Of a DNA stretch of 64,000 bases, positions 51,131 through 59,430 are shown piece by piece. The notes beneath the pieces were generated by a model. That model made no database searches. It was not told the DNA's origin and was given only the letters and a program-made list of their open reading frames with translations. Position numbers and translations under genes: made by a program. The DNA lies in assembly GCF_022398315.1 (NCBI RefSeq), contig NZ_JAKEVF010000002.1, positions 471,279 to 535,278 of the forward strand, given 5' to 3'. Numbering within the stretch: the stretch's first letter is position 1; every line of letters starts with the position of its first letter. The stretch comes from Shewanella sp. Isolate11. GTDB taxonomy: Bacteria; Pseudomonadota; Gammaproteobacteria; Enterobacterales; Shewanellaceae.

Positions 51131-52291
51131 ATGCCATTTTATGTAAAACAAGGGCAAATCCCCCATAAACGTCACATCACTTTTAAAAAGGAAAGTGGTG
51201 AGCTTTATCGTGAGGAATTATTTTCAACCCACGGCTTTTCCAACATCTATTCGAATAAGTATCACCACAACATGCCAACGAAGGCGTTAAAGGTTGAAGC
51301 TTATCCTTTAAGCCATGGTAAACAGTGGCAAGACAGCCTTATTCAAAACTATAAGCTTGATGCCAAACAGCTCGATTGCGCCGGTAACTTTTTTAGCGCT
51401 CGTAACAAGATCTTCTTTAATAACGATGTGGCCATGTACAGCGCCAAGGTGACTCAAGACACTAACGAGTTTTACCGTAACGCCTATGCCGATGAAGTGG
51501 TGTTTGTCCATGAGGGCCAAGGTACACTTTATAGTGAATATGGCGCATTAGAGGTGAAAAAATGGGACTACTTAGTCATTCCTAGAGGCACCACTTATCA
51601 GCTTAAATTCGATGATTTAACCAACGTGCGTTTATTTATTATCGAAGCCTTCTCTATGGTGGAAGTTCCTAAACATTTCCGCAATGAATATGGCCAGCTC
51701 ACCGAGTCTGCACCCTACTGTGAACGCGATATTCGAGTGCCTAGCTTACAAGAGGCTATCGTCGAACAAGGACAGTTTCCTTTGGTGTCGAAATTTGGTG
51801 ATAAATATCAATTAACCGAATTGCAATGGCATCCATTTGATTTAGTTGGTTGGGATGGTTGCGTCTATCCATGGGCGTTTAATATCCAAGACTACGCACC
51901 TAAAGTGGGTAAAATCCATCTTCCCCCATCAGATCATATTGTCTTTACAGCACACAACTTCGTGATCTGTAACTTTGTTCCTAGACCTTATGACTTCCAT
52001 CCACAGTCAATTCCTGCGCCTTATTACCACAATAATATCGACAGTGACGAGGTACTTTACTACGTCGATGGCGACTTTATGAGCCGTACAGGAATTGAAG
52101 CAGGCTACATGACGCTGCATCAGAAAGGGGTACCACACGGGCCACAACCGGGACGAACAGAAGCCTCTATCGGCAAAACAGAAACCTATGAATACGCAGT
52201 GATGGTCGACACATTCGCCCCACTGAACTTAACCGAGCATGTGCAGAGTTGCATGAGCCAGGAATATAACCGCTCTTGGATAGAAGAATAA
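51131..52291 (+). CDS. hmgA: Homogentisate 1,2-dioxygenase
   Basis: A 386-residue ring-cleaving enzyme of the HmgA cupin fold. It starts MPFYVKQGQIPHKRH; iron-site residues are expected in HPFDLVGWDGCVYPW and the HGPQPG stretch. It opens homogentisate to maleylacetoacetate. I chose the ATG at 51131, 8 bases after AAGGA, over an in-frame ATG at 51095. hpd follows after 95 bases. Confidence 0.92.
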   Translation: MPFYVKQGQIPHKRHITFKKESGELYREELFSTHGFSNIYSNKYHHNMPTKALKVEAYPLSHGKQWQDSLIQNYKLDAKQLDCAGNFFSARNKIFFNNDVAMYSAKVTQDTNEFYRNAYADEVVFVHEGQGTLYSEYGALEVKKWDYLVIPRGTTYQLKFDDLTNVRLFIIEAFSMVEVPKHFRNEYGQLTESAPYCERDIRVPSLQEAIVEQGQFPLVSKFGDKYQLTELQWHPFDLVGWDGCVYPWAFNIQDYAPKVGKIHLPPSDHIVFTAHNFVICNFVPRPYDFHPQSIPAPYYHNNIDSDEVLYYVDGDFMSRTGIEAGYMTLHQKGVPHGPQPGRTEASIGKTETYEYAVMVDTFAPLNLTEHVQSCMSQEYNRSWIEE

Positions 52292-52386
52292 CCTTAACTC
52301 AGCAAGTTAATACTGAGCCAAGACGCGAATAATACACAGCTACAGCAAGCTAACTGCAGCGCAATAAATGAAGTGAGGAAATACAC

Positions 52387-53427
52387 ATGGCAAGCGAACA
52401 AAATCCACTCGGATTACTAGGCATTGAATTTACCGAGTTTTGTACTCCAGACAGTGATTTTATGCACCAAGTGTTTATTGATTTCGGTTTTTCAATGCTG
52501 AAAAAGCACAAGCAAAAAGAGATCATTTACTACAAGCAAAATGATATTAACTTCTTACTCAATAACGAGAAGCAAGGTTTCTCTGCGGAGTTTGCTAAGT
52601 CACACGGCCCAGCTATCAGCTCTATGGGTTGGCGCGTTGAAGATGCTAACTTTGCATTCGAAGGCGCCGTTGCTCGTGGTGCTAAAGCGGCAAGTGATGA
52701 AGATAAAGATCTGCCCTATCCAGCTATTTATGGCATCGGTGACAGCTTAATCTATTTCATCGATACCTTTGGTGACGACAACAATATCTACAACAATGAT
52801 TTTGAAGATCTAAGCGCGCCAGTGATCACACAAGAGAAAGGCTTTATCGAAGTCGACCACCTCACCAATAATGTCTACAAAGGCACTATGGAGCATTGGT
52901 CAAACTTCTATAAAGATATCTTTGGTTTCACCGAGGTTCGCTACTTCGACATCAAAGGTTCGCAAACTGCATTGATCTCTTATGCACTTCGTTCACCGGA
53001 TGGCAGTTTCTGCATCCCGATTAACGAAGGTAAAGGCAATGACAAAAACCAAATCGATGAATATCTACAAGAATACAATGGCCCTGGAGTACAGCATCTA
53101 GCATTCCGTAGCCGAGATATTGTTGGTTCATTAGACGCGATGGAAGGTAGTTCAATTCAGACCTTAGATATTATTCCTGAATACTACGACACCATTTTCG
53201 AAAAGCTACCTCAAGTAACTGAAGACAGAGAGCGTATCAAGCATCACCAAATCCTAGTCGATGGCGATGAAGACGGTTACCTGTTGCAGATCTTCACTAA
53301 AAACCTATTTGGTCCGATCTTTATTGAGATCATCCAACGTAAAAACAACTTAGGTTTCGGTGAAGGTAACTTTAAAGCACTGTTTGAATCTATCGAGCGC
53401 GATCAAGTTCGCCGTGGTGTGCTTTAA
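52387..53427 (+). CDS. hpd: 4-hydroxyphenylpyruvate dioxygenase
   Basis: A 346-residue two-domain vicinal-oxygen-chelate enzyme. The iron ligands are expected in EVDHLTNN (His), GVQHLAFRS (His) and FIEIIQRKN (Glu), all present. It makes homogentisate, the substrate of HmgA. GTGAGGAAATACAC precedes the ATG. hmgA-hpd order means the downstream enzyme is encoded first. Confidence 0.95.
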   Translation: MASEQNPLGLLGIEFTEFCTPDSDFMHQVFIDFGFSMLKKHKQKEIIYYKQNDINFLLNNEKQGFSAEFAKSHGPAISSMGWRVEDANFAFEGAVARGAKAASDEDKDLPYPAIYGIGDSLIYFIDTFGDDNNIYNNDFEDLSAPVITQEKGFIEVDHLTNNVYKGTMEHWSNFYKDIFGFTEVRYFDIKGSQTALISYALRSPDGSFCIPINEGKGNDKNQIDEYLQEYNGPGVQHLAFRSRDIVGSLDAMEGSSIQTLDIIPEYYDTIFEKLPQVTEDRERIKHHQILVDGDEDGYLLQIFTKNLFGPIFIEIIQRKNNLGFGEGNFKALFESIERDQVRRGVL

Positions 53428-53455
53428 ACAACAACCTAAAGCTGTAATGGCGATA

Positions 53456-53483
53456 AAAAAACCAGCTTTCAAGCTGGTTTTTT
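53456..53483 (+). terminator. Intrinsic terminator of hmgA-hpd
   Basis: AAAAAACCAGCTT, loop TC, AAGCTGGTTTTTT: a perfect stem of at least 8 GC-containing pairs with an A-T extension, about 30 bases after the hpd stop. Confidence 0.88.
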
Positions 53484-53540
53484 GTTGCAGCAACGCCATA
53501 AATCTCTACACTAGCAAGCTGTTTTATTACCCTGTGTCCG

Positions 53541-54167
53541 ATGGCGGTTATGTCAGATCATATTCTTATTGCGGTATTTTTACCCACCTTCTTTTTTGTC
53601 TCAATTACGCCGGGAATGTGCATGACCTTAGCCATGACATTAGGCATGAGCATAGGTGTTAGACGCACCCTGTGGATGATGATAGGTGAACTGGTTGGTG
53701 TCGCACTGGTCGCTATCGCAGCAGTAATGGGGGTAGCCAGTATGATGCTTAACTATCCGCAAATTTTTGAAATCTTAAAGTGGTTGGGCGGGCTTTATCT
53801 GGCTTATATCGGCATACAGATGTGGCGAGCGAAAGGCAAAATGGCCAAGCTAGATAACACAGAGAGCACCATAAGTAATCGCGCCTTAATCACCCAAGGT
53901 TTTGTCACGGCGATTGCGAATCCTAAAGGCTGGGCATTTATGATCTCCCTACTGCCGCCGTTTATCAATGTTGAAAATGCTATCGCACCACAACTTTTGA
54001 TGTTGTTATCGGTGATCATGCTGACCGAATTTACCAGCATGCTAGCCTACGCCAGCGGTGGTAAGTCTCTCAGATTATTTTTAAGCCAAGGTGACAACAT
54101 CAAGTGGATGAATCGAATCGCCGGCAGTTTAATGCTTGGTGTAGGGTTCTGGTTAGCTCTTGGTTAA
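53541..54167 (+). CDS. LysE/RhtB-family amino-acid exporter
   Basis: A 208-residue membrane protein with six hydrophobic segments. Signatures: TPGMCMTLAMTLGMSIGVRR near the start and GFVTAIANPKGWAFMISLLPPF in the middle. Members export amino acids such as homoserine, threonine or lysine; substrate unknown. The start could be ATG at 53541 or 53550; neither has a strong ribosome site. Confidence 0.87.
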   Translation: MAVMSDHILIAVFLPTFFFVSITPGMCMTLAMTLGMSIGVRRTLWMMIGELVGVALVAIAAVMGVASMMLNYPQIFEILKWLGGLYLAYIGIQMWRAKGKMAKLDNTESTISNRALITQGFVTAIANPKGWAFMISLLPPFINVENAIAPQLLMLLSVIMLTEFTSMLAYASGGKSLRLFLSQGDNIKWMNRIAGSLMLGVGFWLALG

Positions 54168-54194
54168 CCCTAGCTAAGACAAGCAATTTATTCC

Positions 54195-55397
54195 TTAATT
54201 ATCATTAGCAAGCTTTTTATAAGGCAAAATCTGCTTGAGCTGTGCCATATAGCTATGGATCTGCACATTCTCTTGTTCCGTAAACGCCGCTATCGCCTCG
54301 CGAAATCCCTGATGTAACACTTCATGGGCTGAATAGGTTTCAATTGGCTCAAAACCTCGCAGTACCTTGTGCTCCCCCTGAGCGCCTGCATCAAACTTTT
54401 TAAGCCCTTGAGCAATGGCATACTCGATACCTTGGTAATAACAAGTTTCAAAATGCAGTCCTTCTATCTCCATTAAACATCCCCAATAGCGGCCATACAG
54501 GGTTTGCTGAGTCACAAAATAGAGTGCTGCCGCAATCGGCAACGCCCCCTCTTCGCTGATTTGATCGACGATAAGCAGCCTGACACTGCTGGCCATGGTT
54601 TCAATCAGCTCACGAAAGAACGCAATATTAAGATAACCACCATGACCGGAGCGTTTAAGGTAAGTGGTTTGATAGCAGCGATAGAAATGTTGTAAATCAA
54701 ACTCACTGATATCCGAGCCTTCAATAAAGCGAAAATTAAGATTTTTCTCCTGTAGCTGACGCCGCTCCTTAGCAATATTCTTACGTTTACGACTGCTCAT
54801 GCTAGCCAAGAAATCATCGAAATGCTGATAATCACGATTAAACCAATGAAACTGAGTTCCTAGCCTTGTGAGATGACCCACTTGTTGGAACAATTGCTGT
54901 TCCTGTTTGTGATGAAACAAGATATGCCAACTAGAGCCCGCTAATGCTTGTAGCGTTTGTGCTAAAAAGTCGGTTAACTGCCGAACCAGTTGCAGTTTAT
55001 CTTCAGCCGTCAATGTTTCGCTTAGCCCAAGCCGAGTTCCAGAAATCGGGGTAAATGGAACAGCGCTAACCAGCTTGGGATAATAATCCAGTTGATGTCT
55101 TTCATAGGCTTCAGCCCAAGCCCAATCAAATACATATTCGCCATAAGAATGAGTTTTTAAATAAAGCGGCATCATAGCAACGAGCTCTGAGTCTGAGTCG
55201 TCAACCTGAGTCTGCCTATGCATGGTTAAGTGCATAGCTTGCCAGCCCGTTTCAGCACAAACCGAGCCACTGGATTCTAAGGCATGCAAGAAATCATATG
55301 CTGTAAATGGATTATCTTCAGCCATTAAGCGATCCCAATCAGACTTAGCCAACTGACCTATCTCGCTGACATAACTGAATTTAAATAACGCAGCCAC
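54195..55397 (-). CDS. FemAB/GNAT-like acyltransferase (DUF482)
   Basis: A 400-residue protein of the FemAB-like family PF04339. Recognisable blocks are NPFTAYDFLHALESSGSV, FDWAWAEAYERHQLDYYPKL, and the C-terminal KFDAGAQGEHKVLRGFEP. The fold is two GNAT-type domains; the acyl donor and acceptor are unknown. It starts at GTG with ACAGGAG close upstream. Confidence 0.82.
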   Translation of the reverse strand: MAALFKFSYVSEIGQLAKSDWDRLMAEDNPFTAYDFLHALESSGSVCAETGWQAMHLTMHRQTQVDDSDSELVAMMPLYLKTHSYGEYVFDWAWAEAYERHQLDYYPKLVSAVPFTPISGTRLGLSETLTAEDKLQLVRQLTDFLAQTLQALAGSSWHILFHHKQEQQLFQQVGHLTRLGTQFHWFNRDYQHFDDFLASMSSRKRKNIAKERRQLQEKNLNFRFIEGSDISEFDLQHFYRCYQTTYLKRSGHGGYLNIAFFRELIETMASSVRLLIVDQISEEGALPIAAALYFVTQQTLYGRYWGCLMEIEGLHFETCYYQGIEYAIAQGLKKFDAGAQGEHKVLRGFEPIETYSAHEVLHQGFREAIAAFTEQENVQIHSYMAQLKQILPYKKLANDN

Positions 55398-55489
55398 TGC
55401 AGCTCCTGTAATAACGGGTTGATTTTACATTTAATAATCGGCACATTGAGATCAAACCTATTCTCAGAATCAGTCACCAAGGAATTGAT

Positions 55490-57238
55490 GTGCATCCTAC
55501 AAAAATGCTACTGAGCGCACTGACACTGTCGTTAACTCTCGTTAGCGGTCAATTTGCTCATGGAGCAGCGCCAGCTCATAAAGCCGAATCTTCAATATAC
55601 AGCAATAGCGCCACCGTCCAACCCATCTGGGCAAAACATGGCATGGTTTCCAGTCAGGAGTCGGTAGCGACACGAGTGGGTGTCGAGATCCTTAAACAAG
55701 GCGGCAATGCCGTCGATGCAGCTGTGGGTGTAGGTTTTGCTCTGGCTGTGACCTTACCTCGCGCTGGAAATATTGGTGGCGGTGGATTTATGTTAGTCCA
55801 CCTTGCAAAGGAAAATAAAACCTTAGCTATCGATTACCGCGAAGTCGCGCCAGCAAGTGCCGATAAAGATATCTTCCTCGATGAACAAGGGAATGCCGTA
55901 TCAAAACTGAGTCGTGAACATGGTTTAGCCGTGGGGGTGCCCGGCACTGTCATGGGCATGGAATACGCGTTGAAACATTATGGCACCATGACCTTGGAAC
56001 AAGTTCTGGCGCCCGCAATAGCACTCGCCACACAAGGATTTAGTGTCACTGCTGATCTGGCTAACTCACTCACAGGCGTTAAGCGCCGAATTAGCCAATG
56101 GCCCAGTTCAAAAGCAATTTTTTACAAACCTGATGGCAGCGACTATCAAATTGGAGAAGTGTTAAAGCAGCCCGAATTAGCCCATTCGCTGTCATTAATC
56201 AGTCAGCATGGCAGCAAAGGCTTTTATCAAGGTGAAACCGCCAACAAAATTGTTGCCGCTGTGAATCAGGCTGGTGGGATCATGACATTAAATGATCTCA
56301 AACAATACCAGGTGGTTGAGCGTCAACCGGTTGAAGGTGAATATCGAGGCTACCAAGTTGTATCTATGCCGCCGCCCTCTTCTGGTGGCATTCATATTAT
56401 TGAGATCCTCAATATGCTTGAGCCATATCCTATTGGATCAATGGGTCATAACAGCGCAGATACTATTCACCTCATGAGTGAGGCGATGAAACGAGCCTAT
56501 AGCGATCGCAGTCAATACTTAGGCGATCCTGACTTCATCGACGTCCCTGTAAAGCAGCTTATCAGTAAATCTTATGCCAAAACCCGTGCTAAAGCGATTA
56601 GCCTCGATCGCGCTATGCCTAGCAGTGAGATAGCACCGGGTCAGATTGCCGGTTATGAGAGTCCGCAAACGACTCACTACTCTGTCGTGGACAAATGGGG
56701 CAATGCCGTTGCCAACACCTACACACTGAATTTCAGTTATGGTTCGGGCTTAGTGGCTAATGGCACCGGTATTTTGCTTAATAACGAGATGGATGACTTT
56801 TCAGCCAAACCTGGTGTGCCTAATGGCTACGGTTTAATTGGCGGTACTGCCAACGCGGTTGAAGGCAGGAAACGCCCATTAAGTTCGATGAGCCCTACTA
56901 TCGTGATGAAAGAGGGTAAACCTTTTATCGTCACGGGTAGTCCAGGTGGTTCGCGGATCATCACCACCACACTGCAAATCATCATGAATGTAATTGACCA
57001 TCACATGAATATAGCCGAAGCCACTTATGCCTCACGCATTCATCATCAATGGTTACCCGATGAGATCCGTGCAGAGAAGAGCCTGAATATCGACACAATT
57101 AGATTGCTCGAAGCTAAAGGCCAGAAAGTGAAAGTCGGCAGCGCTATGGGCTCGACACAATCCATTATGATCACCGACGAAGGTCTTTATGGTGCTTCAG
57201 ATCCTAGGCGCGCAGGCAGTGAAGCGTTAGGCTATTAG
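55490..57238 (+). CDS. ggt: Gamma-glutamyltransferase (glutathione hydrolase)
   Basis: A 582-residue periplasmic Ntn-hydrolase with a signal peptide (cut near residue 26). Self-cleavage before Thr394 in PQTTHYSVVD gives the large and small subunits, Thr394 being the nucleophile. It removes gamma-glutamyl groups from glutathione. It starts at GTG with AAGGA 6 bases upstream. A MITE begins 12 bases after its stop. Confidence 0.94.
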   Translation: MHPTKMLLSALTLSLTLVSGQFAHGAAPAHKAESSIYSNSATVQPIWAKHGMVSSQESVATRVGVEILKQGGNAVDAAVGVGFALAVTLPRAGNIGGGGFMLVHLAKENKTLAIDYREVAPASADKDIFLDEQGNAVSKLSREHGLAVGVPGTVMGMEYALKHYGTMTLEQVLAPAIALATQGFSVTADLANSLTGVKRRISQWPSSKAIFYKPDGSDYQIGEVLKQPELAHSLSLISQHGSKGFYQGETANKIVAAVNQAGGIMTLNDLKQYQVVERQPVEGEYRGYQVVSMPPPSSGGIHIIEILNMLEPYPIGSMGHNSADTIHLMSEAMKRAYSDRSQYLGDPDFIDVPVKQLISKSYAKTRAKAISLDRAMPSSEIAPGQIAGYESPQTTHYSVVDKWGNAVANTYTLNFSYGSGLVANGTGILLNNEMDDFSAKPGVPNGYGLIGGTANAVEGRKRPLSSMSPTIVMKEGKPFIVTGSPGGSRIITTTLQIIMNVIDHHMNIAEATYASRIHHQWLPDEIRAEKSLNIDTIRLLEAKGQKVKVGSAMGSTQSIMITDEGLYGASDPRRAGSEALGY

Positions 57239-57249
57239 GTTCACTATTT

Positions 57250-57479
57250 AACCTGAACTCGGGATAACGAGTGTCGGAAAATCTAAATTTAACAAGCTAA
57301 TTCAATGCTATAAAGGATTAGTTCTAAAAGGAAAGTCTCTTTCCTGACTGAATGCGCAGATTTTTGGGCATATCAAGGCACTCTGTCGTACACCATAGCG
57401 AGCTATGGTTAGGCAGAGCAACGCAGAGAGGCACGCAAAGATGCCTATTCAGCGGCTCTGCTTATCCAGAGCTCAGGTT
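57250..57479. mobile_element. 230-bp MITE-like element with terminal inverted repeats
   Basis: The ends are 18-bp terminal inverted repeats (57250-57267, AACCTGAACTCGGGATAA; 57462-57479, TTATCCAGAGCTCAGGTT) matching at 16 of 18 positions. A 4-bp direct repeat ATTT flanks both sides (57246-57249, 57480-57483), as a target duplication would. Inside are hairpins such as GGAAAG-TCT-CTTTCC and CCATAGC-GA-GCTATGG, and no open frame. It would need a transposase from elsewhere. Confidence 0.8.
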
Positions 57480-57502
57480 ATTTAGACCTGAAAATAGGAA
57501 TT

Positions 57503-57529
57503 AAAAAAGGGAAGCGTTAGCTTCCCTTT
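57503..57529 (-). terminator. Terminator of the M20 dipeptidase gene
   Basis: AAAGGGAAGC (57506-57515), loop GTTA, GCTTCCCTTT (57520-57529). On the minus strand it is followed by six T (57503-57508). Confidence 0.82.
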
Positions 57530-57592
57530 GGATTATTTGAACCAATACCCTGTTTACTGCAATGCTTTACTCCAAAGCGTTAGTAAAGAGAT

Positions 57593-59161
57593 TTAGTTAA
57601 GTAATTTTGGCTCAACTGCCAACTCGATAAATGCAGCGGTATACATTTTAAGGTTCAGCATAAATTGCTTGTGGCTAATAAACTCATGTTCGCTGTGGCC
57701 TGTGTATTCCACACCAGGCATGGCTGGGCCGAAACTCAAAGCATTAGGGAACAGTTTACTATTAGTGGAACCGCCAATTGCCACGGGCTGAGGATTTTTC
57801 TCGCCAGTGAAATGGCCAAAGACAGACAATAAGGTATTTAAATGCGGTGCCTTATCCATCACCTTAGGTTCACCCCAATAGGTTTTGACATCGGCCAGAG
57901 TGACATGATGTTTAGCCTGCCACTGTTTGATTGCCGCATGAGCCTGCTTATCCAAAGTTTCAGGGGTTTTACCTATGGGACGTCTTAGGTTGATGATCAC
58001 TTGAGTACCGTTATCGTCTTGTTTGATCACAGTCGGTGCAAGCGTCATCGGCCCCATAAAGTCATCGCTATAGCCAATATCACCAAACTGCTCAGCATTT
58101 AAGCCAAGGCCAATCATTTCGGCGATAAAGTTCTGCGTCAAGGCTGCCTGAGTCTGTGGCCAATCGAAGCCAGAGAGCAGTTCTGCTAGATGGGTTACCG
58201 CATTAATGCCATCTTCAGGGGTGGAAGAATGTGCCGATTTACCGTCGGCTAAAATCGTCAGTGAACCATTATCACTGATAAACTGGTAGCGCATCCCTTG
58301 TTGTAACGCGCCGCGCTGTTTTAATAGTTGTAACAACTTGGCATCTACATGCTGTAACGTCGCTCGGGCTTGCTGAGGAATTTGGCTGGCAAACGATCCG
58401 CCACTAAAAGCGCTTATACTTGGTTTCGTTTCTGTTTCAGCTGCATCTTTAACCTTTGGCACGGTAAAACTTATCATGCTCCAGCCCTTTTCCGCAGTCA
58501 CAACTGGATATTCGGCATCGATAGTGATGTTGATATCGGCAGGCGTGAATCCTGTCAGAAACTGTTTCAATGGCTCCCAATTAGATTCTTCAGCCATATA
58601 CACCATCAATTCGATACGTCTGTCTAAAGTTAAACCTTTATCTTTTATCGCCTTCATGGCGTACATAGCGGTGACAATAGGGCCTTTATCATCTTCAGTA
58701 CCACGACCAATAAGCAGTCCCGGTGTCGTGGTGGTATCGAGTTCATAGGGACTCTTTTGCCACAGTTTAGGATCGGCAGGTTGAACATCTCCATGGGTGA
58801 TCACCCCCAGTTTACTTTCTTTGTCTCCCAGACCAATCAAAACGACATAACCATGATCGGCATAATCGAGCCCTAATGTTTGACTCAGCTGTTTAAGAGA
58901 CAATTTAAAATTGATGAACTCAGGGTTGGTATCTGGTGTTAAGCCGTCAACGGCCTCAGTATTGAAACTGACTAACTTAGCCAGACTGTCTACGGTTTGA
59001 GGACCATATTGCTGCACCGCATATTCTGCGACGCTATCTGTGATGGCCGAGATCGGCTGCAATTGAACCGTATTGGCATGAGCGTTATGTAAAGGAGTAA
59101 AAATGGCTGCACAAGAAATCGCCAGTAAACTGGACATAAACAAAGAAGGTAAACGAATCAT
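57593..59161 (-). CDS. Secreted M20-family dipeptidase (PepV-like)
   Basis: A 522-residue protein with a signal peptide (cut near AHA-NT). Zinc-site motifs are THGDVQPAD, GRGTEDDKGP and MAEESNWEP, with the late GGSTNSKLFPNALSFGPAMPG segment; this is the PepV/carnosinase-like pattern. It would cleave dipeptides in the periplasm. It is convergent with ggt, which also yields small peptides. No ribosome site is obvious. Confidence 0.88.
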   Translation of the reverse strand: MIRLPSLFMSSLLAISCAAIFTPLHNAHANTVQLQPISAITDSVAEYAVQQYGPQTVDSLAKLVSFNTEAVDGLTPDTNPEFINFKLSLKQLSQTLGLDYADHGYVVLIGLGDKESKLGVITHGDVQPADPKLWQKSPYELDTTTTPGLLIGRGTEDDKGPIVTAMYAMKAIKDKGLTLDRRIELMVYMAEESNWEPLKQFLTGFTPADINITIDAEYPVVTAEKGWSMISFTVPKVKDAAETETKPSISAFSGGSFASQIPQQARATLQHVDAKLLQLLKQRGALQQGMRYQFISDNGSLTILADGKSAHSSTPEDGINAVTHLAELLSGFDWPQTQAALTQNFIAEMIGLGLNAEQFGDIGYSDDFMGPMTLAPTVIKQDDNGTQVIINLRRPIGKTPETLDKQAHAAIKQWQAKHHVTLADVKTYWGEPKVMDKAPHLNTLLSVFGHFTGEKNPQPVAIGGSTNSKLFPNALSFGPAMPGVEYTGHSEHEFISHKQFMLNLKMYTAAFIELAVEPKLLN

Positions 59162-59430
59162 ATTGTTGAATATTATTATTAACGACAGGGAAAGCTCATT
59201 CTGCCACAGATTTTAAGTTTGAAAACATAACATCGCTACCTTCACAACATTTGTTACAAACTAAACACAAATTTGATAGATTTCACCGCTAAAACCGCGA
59301 TAATTATGCATTCATTTCGTCAAAAGATTCTTTTGTCGTGACCGCTTTTTTGGCAAGCTAGCCTCTTAGCCTAACTCAAATAAAACAAGCAAAAACATCA
59401 ACAATGGTTAACCATTCTGGGAGTTTTAAT

